Assembly: GCA_029204225.1 (NCBI GenBank)
Contig: CM055109.1
Span: forward strand, 41,958,544-42,022,543
Length of the DNA stretch: 64,000 nt
Reading direction: 5' to 3'
Origin: Diphasiastrum complanatum
Lineage: Eukaryota; Streptophyta; Lycopodiopsida; Lycopodiales; Lycopodiaceae
Below, piece after piece: positions 13,694 through 26,479 of this stretch. How positions within the stretch are numbered: the stretch's first letter is position 1; every line of letters starts with the position of its first letter. A program made the translations under genes and the position numbers. The notes under the pieces were generated by a model. The model did no database searches. It saw only the letters and a list, made by a program, of their open reading frames with translations, and was not told where the DNA came from.

Positions 13694-13929
13694 CCTAAAT
13701 CCTAAACCCTAAACACACACGAAAAGAGAATATAGCAGAGTGCTAATCAAAACTCCTGAACCGTACGATTATATCCTATTGTCACCACATGCTCCCTCCC
13801 TGCGGCGTTTGGGCTTTCTTGTGGAACTTATCTTCCAACAAGAAACATTTGAACCACATCTTTAACGGAAGAAAACAAGGCTACACACCTTTCTAGAATT
13901 GGGAGTGTTGGTTACCTTTAATTCTTTTT

Positions 13930-14060
<131 letters not shown>

Positions 14061-14264
14061 GCATGAAACATATCTAATATATAGCACATAGATTCAGAAC
14101 CTGCAAATTAAAGTAGCATGAATAAATTAAGATCCTACAAATTAGAGTAGCATGAACTAGTAAGTATGAAACATAAATCAAGATACTACGAATTAGGGTA
14201 GCATGAACTAGCAAGCTTGCAACATAAACGAATGGTATCATACTTCCATGCACACGCACACACA

Positions 14265-14294
14265 CACCCTAAACCCTAAACCCTAAACCCTAAA
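14265..14294. repeat. Interstitial telomere-like motif
   Basis: Four tandem CCCTAAA units. Related shorter runs sit at the same place in the other two copies (about 13692-13713 and 14906-14931). The motif is the plant telomere heptamer; the internal position and duplicated context argue against a true chromosome end. Confidence 0.85.
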
Positions 14295-14512
14295 CACACA
14301 CGAAGAGATAAACAAAAAGAGAACATAGGAGAGTGTTAATCAAAACTCTTTAACTGCACGATTATATCATATTCCAAAATGTCACCACATGCTCTCTCCC
14401 TACGGCATTTGGACTTTCTTGTGGAACTTATCTTCCAACAAGAAACATTTGAAATGGAAGAAAACAAGGACCAATTTAGAATTGGGAGTGTTGCTTACCT
14501 TTAATTCTTTAT

Positions 14513-14681
<169 letters not shown>

Positions 14682-14965
14682 CTAGTTCTATATCTCTAAG
14701 CATGAAACATATCTAATATATAGCACATAAATTAAGATCCTACAAATTAAAGTAGCATGAATAAATTAAGATCCTACAAATTATAGTAGCATGAACTAGT
14801 AAGCATGAAACATAAATCAAAATACTACAAATTAGGATAGCATGAACTAGTAAGCTTGCGACATAAACGAATGGCATCACACTTACATGCACACGTACAA
14901 ACGCACCCTAAACCCTAAACCCTAAACACACATGAAGAGAAAAACAAAAAGAGAACATAGTAGAG

Positions 14966-15110
14966 TTATCATAAAATCGAGAGGACTAGTAGCGGAAGCT
15001 TGAGCGTGGGTTTGTAGGAACGAAAACGCAACAGTTAGCGGTAGAAATACTCAAGATGAATTATTCATACAAATTGCACAAATGAACAATGAATTTTAAA
15101 AAATCTAACA
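14966..15110 (-). repeat. Copia 3' LTR remnant
   Basis: On the minus strand TGTTAGATTTTTT begins right after a polypurine tract (TAAGGGGGAG, 15120-15111), the usual junction between a copia internal region and its 3' LTR. The far end merges with the truncated third copy of the 600-bp repeat, so the LTR is short or partial. Confidence 0.55.
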
Positions 15111-18000
15111 CTCCCCCTTAATGTGGATCCTGAAAAACTATGATCTTCAAATTTAACATATCGTTAAATCTGCGATGTTGCTCTTTTGATAGAGCCTTCA
15201 TGAAGTAATCTACTGCCATGTATTTTGTCCTACAGAAAACCAATGCTATTTCCTTACTATGTACATTCTCTCTAAGATAATGATACCTAATTTCAATATG
15301 TTTGCTTTGAGAGTGAAATCTCGGATTGAGAGATAGCGCTATTGATTGTTACAATAGATTGTTGTAGGAAGTGGTTGTGCAAAATTGATGTCTGCAAGTA
15401 GTTGCCTTAGTCAGATCGCCTCCTTGGTTGCATTTGTGACAGCCATGTATTCAGATTCCATTGATGATAATGAAACTGAGGTCTGCTTCCAACTGCTCCA
15501 TGAGATTGGACCTTGGTTGCATAAAAATACAAATCCAGAAGTTGATTTTCTAGTATCAATGTCTCTTGCCCAATCCGCATCTGTGTAGGCCTCAAGGATG
15601 TTGGCAATTCGGTTGTCTCCATAGCAAATACTGAGAGTCCTCACTGCTTGGATGTACTTCATGACCTTTGTCAGTGCTTTCCAATGAGTTAGGCCTGAAT
15701 TTAATAGGAACTGGCTAAGTGAACTGATCAAATATGCAAGATCTGGCTGTGTGTAGATCATTGCATACATCAGTGAGCCGATGATGGATTGAAATAGGTA
15801 TTGCTTCATTTCCTCCTTTTCTACCTTAGTTTGAGGAGATTGTTCCTTCGATAGCTTTAGTCCAGGGTCGAGTGAAAAGTGACTTGGTTTGAAATTGGTC
15901 ATTCCATAACTTTTCAATACGTTGTCAAGATATTGTTGCTGACTGATGAAGATCAGTCTGTCGGGTCGATCTCGTTGGATCTGGATTCCGAGACAATAGT
16001 GACCCGTGTCAGTCATTTTGTACTCTTGGACATTTCGTATCCTTCATCTAATTCAGATTGTTACTGAATAGTAGAGTATCATCTACGTAGAGAGTGATAA
16101 TGATGAAGTAATCTGATACATATTTGAAATAAACATTCGGGTCTGCTGAGTTTGGAATAAAACCATTCTCTATCAGAAATGTGTTGATTTTATGGAAGCA
16201 GGCTCTGGGTGACTATTTCAACCCGTGGAAAGCCTTGTGGATTTTGCATACAGGGTGTTGTTGATTGTCCTTGAGTTCGTATCCCTCTAGTTGTGACATA
16301 TAGATTTCCTCTTCGATGGTTCCGTTGAGAAAAGTGGTCTGGACATCCATCTGGTAGACTTCAAGGTCTATTGATGCTGCAAAAGAGAGGAGTAGACGGA
16401 TTGAAACATGTTTGACAACTGGACTGAAGGTTTCAAAATAGTCTAGATCTGGAATCTGGGAGTAGCCTTTGGCGACTAATCTGGCCTTGTAGCGATTTAG
16501 TCTTCCTCAGCATCATACTTCGCTTTGAATATCCATTTGCATGGAATCGGATTTTGGTCCTTTGGTAGGTCCATTATTGTCCATGTTTGATTCTCTATCA
16601 GAGAATTGAATATGGTGTCCATCATTGTTTTCCACTGGTCAGCATCAGAAGTAGACATTGCCTTTGAAACAGTTGTTGGCTCCTGCACAAAGTAGCAGGC
16701 TGGACATGTTCGACTTTTTGGGTTGAACTTCGGTCCTCTGATGTGGGTCGACTCGTTGAGGTTTTGACTCATTGTCTGAGTCAGTGTCACTTTTCTACAG
16801 TTGAATCACTAGATTGGAACTTGGGTGCTCGATCCCTGGGTCGGATTTGTCAACAGCTTTTCCCTTGTGGTCGATGAACTGGTCTTCCACAAAAATGACA
16901 TCTCTATTGGTAAATGCCTTCTTAGTATCCAGATTGTAGAGCTTGTATGCCTTGTATTCTTGGTGGGGAATAGCCAATGAAAATTGTTTTTCTGCTTTTG
17001 TCTTCTAGTTTTCTTCTTAGATCTTCAAGGATCTGAGCTAAAGCGATGCATCCAGACACTTGTATATATTTGAGTGATGCTTGCTGATAATACAACTTTT
17101 GCATGGAGAAGTTGGCTTGCTGACAGAAGGTAGATCTTGTACTAGACTCTGAACAGACATTTGCTGAATAGTCTTGAAATTAAGGTGGCCAAGTCTGAAA
17201 TGCCACAACATATCAGTTGATTCATAAGTGGTTGTGTGAAGAGCTTGACTATTAGAAGAGTAGTAGTGGCTGAGTTTGTAAAGATAGTCACTTCTTTTTC
17301 TGAAGGCTATAAGCTCTCGAGATTTGTCAAGAATGGTGCAGCCCTCTGTATCAAATTCGACCCTATCAAATTCGACCCTCCGACCTGAATCAGTGATTCT
17401 GCTAACTAAAAGTAGATTCTTGGTCAGATCTGGAACGTGAAAAATGTTGGATAGAACTTGACTTCACCTCTCTGGAATTCAACTCTGACTGCCCCTTCAC
17501 CTTCAATTAAATGTGATGAGTTGTCTCCAAGTTGCACAACTCTTGTGTGGGTGAATGACTTGTAGTCTTTGAACCAATCACGATGGTGAGTCATGTGTTG
17601 AGTTGCTTTGGAGTCATGTGTTGAGTTGCTTTGGAGTCTAGATACCAAGATTCGATATTATGTTGTTCTCCAACTTTGGTCATGAACATTCTTTCATCTT
17701 CATCTTGTAGCTGGGTTGTTTCATCTTAATCTTCTTCTATTGCTTCTTCTTTTTGTTGTTGTACTTCAAGATTCAACAGTCCTTGATTTCATGGCCAGTC
17801 CTCTTATAGTATCTGCAGAATAGTTTTTGCACTGGTTGAAACAATGAAGAGGTTGAATTCGATCCTGAACCAGAATTTGGTCCAAACTGCATGTTGCTCT
17901 TCCTGTCAAGATAATCTGACTATGTAGATTTCTTGGATCTGAACTTCTCATTTCTTTTTTGATATAGATCTTGAGGATCCGATCCTGAGCTTGAGGAGGA
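15111..18000 (-). mobile_element. Decayed Ty1/copia element, gag to RNase H
   Basis: Read from right to left on the minus strand: a damaged gag zinc knuckle near 17770-17850 (C..Y..GHEIKDC-like, one Cys lost); protease near 17640 with DSKATQHMTH in place of the usual DSGA, carrying a 23-bp tandem duplication at about 17591-17640; pre-integrase; an integrase C-terminal part (KTIFIGYS, KAFTNRDVIFVEDQF) with the catalytic core missing; reverse transcriptase (CKWIFKAKYD at 16520, YVDDTLLFS at about 16085, TDADWARD in RNase H at about 15520); and a pol tail ending near 15135, followed by the polypurine tract. Several frameshifts and stops make it non-functional. No 5' LTR was found. Confidence 0.85.
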
Positions 18001-18132
18001 TGCTGATCTTCTGATCTTCTTGTAGGCGCAAAATTACTCTTGATAGAGTGAGGTGCTCTTAGCTATGTTTCAGTTGCTTGGGTGTTACTATACACAATAT
18101 ACATTTTTTGCAGTACACTGAAAATCGATTGA

Positions 18133-18405
18133 TTGACAACAAAAGAGCATAGACATCTTGAAGACATAGAAGAAATGTACATGCTCACATTGTTGAAAAA
18201 AGACAAACTTATCACTTTGATCTGTCCAAAGCTTGGTAGTGTCAATGGCAAAATAACCACTCTCATTCTTCCTGATAGTTGCATTGGGACCATTGCAAAT
18301 AAATTTGAACCATTTGACATCAAATATGAAAAAGCTGAATTATCTAAATCCAACTTCGAGGATGTCATTGATTGTCCCACAATAATCAAGTTGAGAAGAG
18401 AGTAA
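18133..18405 (+). other. Unassigned 90-codon open frame
   Basis: A plus-strand frame rich in Lys, Ile and Thr includes ITLICPKLGSVNGKITTLIL and CPTIIKLRRE. I do not recognise it. It lies between the copia relic and the CACTA relic, and may be a fragment of another transposon gene or chance. Confidence 0.15.
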
Positions 18406-18717
18406 TTTGGTGTCCGTCATGCTTGCTCGACTCTCTTGGGTAAAATTTGTCATGAATCCACAATCGTACGTATTCTATTTTTGTCAATGCACTCCATACA
18501 AAAGTGTCATCCATGCATCCGCAGTGCATTGTATTTTTTGTACTGAATAAATTGAAACTAAATGTGTTAGGGATACAAAATTGCATGTACAAATGTTTTA
18601 GTTAGCATGTGAATGATGATCATCATAGCTTAGATGTAAATCGCACCCCCTTGCATATTCCCACTCTCTCTTTGTTACTTCCTAGTTGTTTGCCTGAAAG
18701 TGGCTTGAGTGGTTTGT

Positions 18718-19510
18718 CTATGAGCCTTGGCCTCTTTGCAAAATCCACTTTTGCATTTCCTCTCTAATAAGAATACAAAACTTATTTACCTTCTCCCTGA
18801 AGGACTTACTCATTCTCATGATCGCTCCTTTTCCTTGAGGAACCTCCCCAACAACATGCTCATCATTCTTCTTATCCCAAAGATGAGGAATAGAAGGAAC
18901 TCCGTGACATAAACTATGGACTCTTGTACTAGCCATCCTTCCGCCATGTTACTCTCAGGCCTTGCTCTTTGTCTTACGAAGCCTTTCAATGTTTTTATGA
19001 ATCCTTCCAAGAAAAACATCCAACGGCTATGGACAGTGCCTGAATTCAAAAAAAAGATCAATGTTAGTGAGAGAACATGGGAATTACCACAATAGCAATA
19101 GTCATAAAATAAATAAATGACATGTACCATTAATTGGTCCAAATATGTATTGTACCTTCATGGAATGAGGACGTTAACCAATTAGCCCATCACGCATAGG
19201 GTGATCGGGTGGAAGGTATCGAGTGTGGCCCTCATATTAAACCATATTTCGTAGATGTTGTGAGTGACGTGCTTGCAAATACTCGTCACAAATGGGGCAT
19301 GCATTATAGCCACTAGATTGGAGCCCTGCATTGAGACAAAAGAACCAACTTAATCGGGGTCCAATGTTCGAATCGAAAGAAAATTTGTGAATGCACATAA
19401 AATTGAATATAATACCATGAATTGAACCAATAACAAGGATATCTCACCTGAACATTCCCCATATCCAGGAAAGTCATGCATCCCTTGGAAAATTGCTATT
19501 TTGCAAAATC
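18718..19510 (-). pseudogene. CACTA (En/Spm-type) TNP2-like transposase fragment
   Basis: On the minus strand an exon ending at 19448 reads MHDFPGYGECS. A GT-AG intron of 122 bp (19447-19326) then joins in phase to GLQSSGYNACPICDEYLQ, followed by YEGHTRYLPPDHPMRD. That is the Cys-pair and GHRRFLP-type block of plant TNP2 transposases (Transposase_21). Further on, HSRWMFFLEGFIKTLKGF and RARPESNMAEGWLVQES match the adjoining DUF4218 region, continuing to about 18720 in another frame. The family encodes the cut-and-paste transposase of CACTA elements. A TAA in the first block and frameshifts show it is dead. Terminal CACTA repeats were not located. Confidence 0.8.
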
Positions 19511-20499
19511 ACTACTTTTGAAAAAAGACAAATTTCAAAATTTTGGGTAGTTGGATGCCCAAGAATAGTAGCATGAAGGCCAAATTCGTCAATGTTTTGA
19601 CACTTATGACATCCTTAAACCAGATGAGTACAATTTAGTAGATAAAAAATTGTGTCGTTCAGTGCACTATATATTCTTTAACAAGGCTTGGAAATATAAC
19701 GGTCGACAATCTTTGATTATTGTGTGATTTTAGAATGCAACAATTTTGAGTTGATTTTAGCATTTAGTGAATGCCTCGGAATACACCTCGGAACAGACCA
19801 CGGAATACTGAATCTAATTTAGTTAGGGCCTCGAAACAAACCTCGGAATAATGAAGCTAATGTAGGGGTATACCAAAGCTCAGACAAATTCTTGCAAATT
19901 TTTAAAAGGCTCACCATTGTCGTGGCATTTTCGAAGAGGGAAGAGGAGTGGGTGATGGTATCAAGGGACGTACCTACCGCCTTTGTCCTTTCCCTTGTTT
20001 GTTGATCCTTCCTCACCCTCTTTATCCTCCTCACTCTCCTTATCCTCCTCACATTTGAATGCTCCTCTTGCTCTTGCTTCTCTTGCTATTGCTCTTTGCT
20101 TCCTCCTCTTGCACTTTGCTTGTTCCTCTTGCTCTTCCTCTTTGCTTACTCCTTGCAAAATCAAATGTGGTGAGCTCAAGAAAAAAAAGAAAAGTGGAGG
20201 ATGGAGGTTTTTGATCAAGCGATATTTTTAACACTTAATAGGCATTGAAAACATAAGAAAAGCAACTAGCTAAAAGAATTAGTTTTCAAAAAGCACGGAA
20301 TCTATTATGCTCATTGAAAACATAGATAAACAATTAAACAACCTAAGAAATTAAGTTTTTAAGAAACGCCTAAAATGTGATCTTCTTGAAGAAAGATAGA
20401 AATGTAAACTATTTCTAGAGCAATGTGACATGGAAGTGAGAAAATAGTACCACTATTTACTTACATTATGCATGTTGATGCATTATAATACAAGAGAGC
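19511..20499. other. No gene seen; degenerate CTTGCT-type hexamer repeat
   Basis: At about 20050-20155 the plus strand has repeated CTCTTGCT/CTTTGCTTCC words, giving Lys/Glu/Arg-rich frames on the minus strand that I treat as low-complexity artefacts. The phrase CCTCGGAA is also repeated near 19770-19850. Otherwise AT-rich. Confidence 0.45.
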
Positions 20500-20935
20500 T
20501 TTCCAAGTAGTAGGCATTGTTAAAAGAAAGCTAGTTGGTTCACTCATGTATCTAACCATCACAAGACCAGATCTAAGCTATTTTGTTGGTAGATTAAGCC
20601 AATTTATTTAAGATCCTACTGAAGAGCATTGGAAGCTAGGAAAACAAGTTTTGAGGTACATCATGGGAACTCGAGATTTTGGCATATTGTATGAGGGATC
20701 ATCACCTAACTTGTTTGGATTTTCAGATTCGGACTTTGCTAGAGATCAAATGGATAGGAAATCCATAAGTTCTCATTGTATTTTCATAGGTGATGGAGCT
20801 ATATCATGGATATCAAGGAAACAAGCCACTATCTCATTGTCATCTAGTGAGGCCAAGTATAAAGCACTTACTCATTGTGCAAAAGAGATGCTATGGATCA
20901 AGATGAGCAATTGCTGGATTTTTTAGAAAGTCCAA
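20500..20935 (+). pseudogene. Copia reverse transcriptase/RNase H fragment
   Basis: The plus strand reads RPDLSYFVGRLSQF, then one stop, then VLRYIMGTRDFGILYEG, FSDSDFARDQMDRKS and ISLSSSEAKYKALT. This is the end of reverse transcriptase and RNase H of a Ty1/copia element (D-S-D and SSSEAEY-type motifs). It is opposite in orientation to the copia element that begins 12 bp later, so it is a separate, older insertion cut by that element or by a rearrangement. Confidence 0.85.
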
Positions 20936-20946
20936 ATATCTTTTGT

Positions 20947-21356
20947 TGCACAACTATTTCGTTTTTAGTTTTTTTCTTTTATGCTCTACTCACACACATT
21001 CTTTGTGTCTCATTGTATATATTTTGATCCAGAAAAATTAGTTTATATCTCCACTGTGGAGTTTATAAGATAGCTAAGCAGAGAATTACAAGAGTAGTTA
21101 ACACCAATCAACTAATCAGTTACTCTCCATTATTGCTACCCGTTTCAGCTGGGCGTGAAGTTTAAGACTCCAAGCCCATTGAGCTGGCAGCTGGCAGCAC
21201 GAAAGATTCCATTTCATTTTTTTTTCATTTTGCATCGCTTTGCAATTTTTGTGGTCCTGGAGGCATTTTTGATCTTCGCGAATCGTTCGACCATCGAGTC
21301 AAGGTACGTTGACTTTCGCATCCCGACAAAGTTGCAAGAGTTCATCATTTCTGACA
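20947..21356 (-). repeat. Copia 3' LTR, truncated
   Basis: Begins TGTCAGAAATGATGAACTC on the minus strand and matches the 5' LTR copy for about 410 bp down to TGCACAAC on the plus strand at 20947, where similarity stops. The rest of the LTR is missing. Confidence 0.9.
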
Positions 21357-21366
21357 CTCCCTCTTG
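21357..21366 (-). other. Copia polypurine tract
   Basis: CAAGAGGGAG precedes the TGTCAG start of the 3' LTR on the minus strand. Confidence 0.8.
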
Positions 21367-21369
21367 AAC

Positions 21370-24300
21370 CTTGCAGCTTTGCATGTTTAATCCAATTGCA
21401 TTTCTTTGCTTGGCGAAGAGTGGCTTGTCGAGCAGCTTCGTGAGTAGATCTGCAATCATGTCTTCAGATTTTATGTACTGGACCTGGAGCTCTCCTTTCG
21501 AGATCAAATCTCAAATGTGATGGTACTTCAGAGGTATGTGTTTTGTCTTTAAATGGAAGACAGGACCCTAGGACAGATAAATGGCACTCTGAGAGTCCAT
21601 CATCATCATGCATGGTCCTCCTTGTGGTATCATGATTGCCTCCAGCATCATCTGTAACCACACTACCTCGTTCACCACCTTTGAAGTTGCGACGTATTCA
21701 ACTTCGCAAGAAGACTGAGCTACCAAGGTTTGCTTTTTTCATATCCAGCTGATTGCAGCTCCGCATGCTATGGTACATCCTCTAGTTATGGACTTGTTGT
21801 CATCTTTGCAGCTCGCCCAGCTTGCATCATTGTAGTGGTGCAGCTCAAATCCTTTTCTTTCATTTTCAACTCTGTAGGTTAATCCTATACTTTGGGTCCC
21901 CTTCAGATATTGTAGGATTCATTTTGCCATTTGTCAATGTGCCATGCCAAGATGGGAAGAGAATTGGCTTAAGGCATAAACGGAGAAAGCTAGATCAGGT
22001 CTGGTACAAATTGTGAGGTACATTAGACTACCGATTAAGTTTTGGTAGGGTATATATGCCATCTTCTATTCTTCCTCTTCCATTTTTGGGCAATCATGCT
22101 TCGTCAGCTTGGCTCCAGCTATCATTGGTGTGGCCTTTTCTTTGCAGTCCATCATGTGATATTGCTTGAGCACCTTTCTAGCATATTCAGACTGACTCAA
22201 GTGTATTTTGCCCTTTGTTCGATCTCTTCTGATCTCCAGCCCGAGGCATTTCGTTGCTTCTCCTAGATCTGTGATTTCATAACTTTTAGAAATCTGACTC
22301 TTTGTGTCTTTGATCAGCATCAAGAAATTTTCTATCATCAAGGAATCGTCCACGAAAATAGTCAGTATCACAAAATCTTTTTCTACTCTTTTTATGTAGA
22401 CATTGAAGTCCCGTTGTGTAGGATTGAATTCTAGAGATCTCAAAAGACTATCGAGCTTCTTATGCCAAGCTCATAATGCATGTTTTAGACCATAGATGCA
22501 TCTCTACAACCGACAAACATATTGTCGATTGTCGGTCTTCAAATCCTTCAGGCTGCTTCATGAAGATTTCTTCCTCTAGATCTCCGTGAAGAAAGGTTGT
22601 CTTCACATCAATCTGGTGAATTTTTAGATTGTGTTGTTATGCTTGTCATCTTGACCATCAGCGAATATGTGTCGAAATAATCAACACCATATCTTTGTGT
22701 GTAGCCCTTCACGACAAGCCTTGCCTTGTAACGGCCAACAGTGCCATCTGATTTCATTTTCTTCTTGTATACCAACTTCCAGTCGACAATCTTTCTGTTT
22801 TCTAGCAGTGGCTCTAGTGTCCATGCCTCGTTTTGCCTCATCGACTCGATCTCCTCTAACATTGCTTGCTTCCGGAATTCTCCCTTTGGACTCTAGATAG
22901 CTTCTTGATATGTTGTTGGCTCTTCAGTGAAGCTGCAGTACTTGAATTGCGTGTCTTCACTCCATTGAAGATTGTCAATGTAACGATCTGGAGGTCTTCT
23001 TTGTCTTGTTGACCTTCTTGTTTCGTTTCGTCGCTGCTCGAACATTTCTTGTTCGTGGGGTTGATTTTTTGCTTCCTACTGCTCTGGAGTTTGTCGCTCA
23101 ACATTCTGATTTGACGTATGTCCTCGATCTCCCTCTTGAATTGGCAGCAATGTGAAGATCTCATGGCCTCTTTCATCTTTTAGTCCAAGGAATGTGGCTC
23201 ATCAAACTTCACATCTCTGTTCGAAACAACCTTTTTTGTGGCTGGCTTGTAGAGCCTGTACACTTTTGTTCTGACCATGATCGTTTGCTCTGATTTATCA
23301 TCAAGCTTGCTTCTCTTTTCTTTTAGAATGTGCTTGTATGCTGCACATCGAAACACACATACGTATGAGAGATCAGACTTTCTACCTGTCCACAACTTGT
23401 ACGATGGTGTCTTATTTTCCAGCGTTGTCATTGTTGATCTGTTCTGCAGATGTACAGCTGCAGCTATTGCCTCAGCCCAGAATTGACTTGGCAATTAAGC
23501 CTGTGCCATCATGCATCTGGCTCCTTCGACTAGCGTTCTGTTTTTTCTCTCCGCGACACCATTATATTTTGGTGTGTATGCAGGAGTGAACTGGTGCTCG
23601 ATCCCTTATTCTTTACAGAATTTTAAAAATTCTTTGCTCTTGTACTCACCTCCATTGTCAGATCTAATGATCTACATCTTCTTTGAGGTGTGTCTCTCTG
23701 CAAATGTGAACTTCTTGAAGAAATCAAACACTTCAGATTTCTTTTTTAGGTAGTAGATCATAGTCATCCGGATGTAGTCATCTATGAACGTCAAGAAATA
23801 CCTCGATCCTGAGAGCAAATTTATTTTCATCAGTCCACAGACATCTGAGTGGACGAGCTCAAGAACTTCTTTGGCTCTTCTTCCCTCATGTGTGAATGGA
23901 TTCCGATGTTGTTTGTCTTTCTGACAAGCTTCGCAGAACTCAATATCGAGTCTTGATATCTTTAGACCTGTGACTGTGTCTTTCTTACACATGTCATACA
24001 GGCTCCTCATGTTCAAATGATACATTCTCCTGTGCCAGAGCTGATCTTCATTCTCTGATGCATTTAATATTCTATCAAAGTTGCTGATTATCTTGGCTTG
24101 GTAGAGATTTTCTTCTCTGCATCCAACTATCAACAATTTGTTTGTATTTTTCTCGATCATGCGACATGTATTGCCATCAAACAAAACTTGAATTCCAGGA
24201 TTTGCCATCTTGGAGACTGATAGCGGATCTTTTTTTAATAAAGGCACGTAGAGTGCTCTTGGCAGCTCTGCTTGACCTAACAGTGTTCTCAGTTGTAGAG

Positions 24301-25355
24301 TCCTGATGCCTTTTACATCATGTCTGCTCCTATCACCTAGAATCACTACTCTGTTATTTTTAAGTTCTCTGAAGTCGATCAAAAATTTTTTGTTGCAGGT
24401 GATGTGTGATGTTGCTCCTGAATCAATGACTACATTGTAGTCTTGTTCAGTGTAGCTTGTTGAAGCTTCATCGAGTATTGTGAAGGCTTCATTACCTCTA
24501 TCTGCATCCTTGGATGACTTTGCAACATTTGCTTTTTCAGCCTTGTTCTTTCTTTTTGCGTTGAATCTGCAGTCGTATGCAGAGTGTCCCTTCTTCTTGC
24601 AGTGCATGCAAGGTATTGCTAGATTAAACCAACATTTGTTGGCTGTATGGCCTGATTTGTGGCAATGATCACAAGAAGAAGATTGTTGATTCGAGGACTT
24701 CATCTTGTCGAATCTGGGTTTGTTCTTGTTTTTCTTCCTTCCTTTCATGAAGAGGGCCTTCTCTTGATCACTACTTCCTTCTCCTTCGTCCCTCATCAGT
24801 CTCTCATTAGCAACAAGACTGATCGCTTTGTCGAATGTCATATCTGGCAGAATCAATATGAGCATTCTCAACGGTTAATAGGATGTAGGTAGAGACTTCA
24901 TGAAGTACATCAGTTGTTGTGGTGCTAGGACTTGGTGCTCCTAACCTGATGCAGCGAGTTGAGCGAAGATCGTTCTGATCTTCTCAACATGCTGGTCTAA
25001 CTGGTTGTCATCCCATCGTATGGATTGTAGCTGATTGTGAAAATGCATCATTGAAGCTGCAGTCCTCACTTCATACTTATGTTTAATCTTTCCCATGCTG
25101 CATGGCTGCTTTTGCAGTCTTCAATCTACATGAGTAGATCTTCGTTAATGGACGAAACGATGATCGCCATTGCATGCTCATCCTTTCTGATCCATTCAGC
25201 TCTCCTCTAGCTCCCTCTGGAGGCTGCACCTCTGAGAATTCAGTCACTGACCAGATGCCTTCGCCCTTCAGAAGTGTTTTGATTTTGAATTTCCATATTT
25301 TGTAGTTTGCGCCATCAAGACAGATTGCTACTCTTGTTAGGATTATTGTAGCCAT
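21370..25355 (-). pseudogene. Copia gag-pol polyprotein, frameshifted
   Basis: Gag starts at 25355 (MATIILTRVAICLDGANYKI), about 50 bp after the primer binding site. After a frameshift a 399-codon frame (24871-23672) carries two CCHC knuckles (CDHCHKSGHTANKC and CMHCKKKGHSAYDC), the protease site DSGATSHIT, the pre-integrase LWHRRMYHL, and the first part of integrase (HSDVCGLM, FIDDY). Integrase continues to about 23180 with RDVKFDEP. Reverse transcriptase lies at 22862-22040, with [16 protein letters not shown] and the catalytic FVDDSLMI. RNase H and the pol tail (EDMIADLLTKLLDKPLF) end near 21370. At least four frame breaks make it non-functional as it stands. Confidence 0.92.
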
Positions 25356-25406
25356 ATTGTGTTGTCTAGAAAATCACTACTTAGATATCAGTAGTGATAA
25401 ACTGTA

Positions 25407-25419
25407 AGCTCTGATACCA
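25407..25419 (-). other. Primer binding site (initiator tRNA-Met)
   Basis: TGGTATCAGAGCT follows the end of the 5' LTR (TTCGTGACA) directly on the minus strand, the standard copia tRNA primer site. Confidence 0.93.
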
Positions 25420-26099
25420 TGTCACGAACGGTTTTGTTTCTATATCGCGAACGATTTTGTTTCTTTGAATTTTCTTTTGTGCGAAAGCTCACAGGGACCT
25501 AGACACGCGACTACAGATCACAGAACAGATTTCATTCTAGCAATCAAGACAGCGGAAGACAAGGAAATGCACGAAATAGAGCAATCAAATTATCAGTTTA
25601 ATTTTTAGAGCAAGATGGTCAATGTCTCGCTCGTTGGTGGCCTGACGCTCTGCTCTTTCACTATGTTCTGCTCGTTGGCAGACTTTCATGCACAACTATT
25701 TTGCTTCTAGTTTTTTTCTTTTCTGCTCTACTCACACACATTCTCTATGTCTCACTGTATATATTTTGATCCAGAAAAATTAGTTTATATCTCCACTATG
25801 TGGAGTTTACAAGATAGCTAAACAGGGAATTACAAGAGTAGTTTTCGCTAATCAACTAATCAGTTACTCTCCGTTATTGCTACTCGTTTCAACTGGGCGT
25901 GAAGTTTAAGACTCCAAGCCCGTTGAGCTGTCAGTTGGCAACGCGAAAGATTCACTTTTGTTTCTTTTCGTTTTGCGTCGCTTTGCGGTCTTTGTGGTCC
26001 TGGAGGCATGTTTGATCTTCGCGAATCATTCGACCTTCGAGTCGAGGTACGTTGACTTTCGCGTCGCGGCAAAGTTGCAGGAGTTCACCATTTCTGACA
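25420..26099 (-). repeat. Copia 5' LTR, 680 bp
   Basis: Bounded by TGTCA at 26099 and TGACA at 25420 on the minus strand, adjoining the primer binding site. It contains the region shared with the 3' LTR plus about 270 bp lost from that copy. Confidence 0.88.
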
Positions 26100-26479
26100 A
26101 AGAAAATGTAGGAGGTCGAGTTTAGTAGATCCATATTTGAATGTTTGAGACATTGAATCTAGTCCCATAAATGCTAGGGTTTTTGTTATGGAGGGAAACC
26201 AAGCTCATTGATGAGTCATGGATCAGTTATATATAGCTGTACACACGTGGGAAGAGAAGCATTCTCTCTCTCTCTCATCTCATTTCATGCTTAGACATAA
26301 GTTCTCTTGGGTCTCAATGGTTCTAGTACAACACCACATTTAGATTCTTATCCAAATCATTTCTAAGTTAACAACTAAATCTTCCATGAATGTTATCTCT
26401 GTAAGTATTTGTCCTAAACAATACTTGGTCACTAATTGGTTTAAGTGCACCAAATAAACCCAATAACCAAGAATACATA

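Larger units (their letters stand above)
20947..26099 (-). mobile_element. Nearly full-length Ty1/copia LTR retrotransposon
   Basis: Order on the minus strand: 5' LTR (26099-25420), primer binding site, gag, protease, integrase, reverse transcriptase, RNase H, polypurine tract, 3' LTR (21356-20947). The gene order PR-INT-RT-RNH defines copia. The two LTRs are clearly homologous but differ at many positions, so the insertion is not recent. Frameshifts occur in gag (about 25080), integrase and reverse transcriptase, and stops in RNase H. The 3' LTR lacks about 270 bp of its end, so no target duplication can be confirmed. Confidence 0.92.

Noticed and set aside
14265-14294. True telomere
   Set aside because: Only a few CCCTAAA units, repeated at equal places in a tandem duplication and flanked by unique DNA on both sides.
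19819-20234. Arg/Lys/Glu-rich minus frames
   Set aside because: Derived from a degenerate CTTGCT/TCCTC repeat; low complexity and no domain.
25407-25419. tRNA gene fragment
   Set aside because: TGGTATCAGAGC here and at 32733 and 60666 is the primer site complementary to tRNA-Met, next to LTR ends; no cloverleaf was found.
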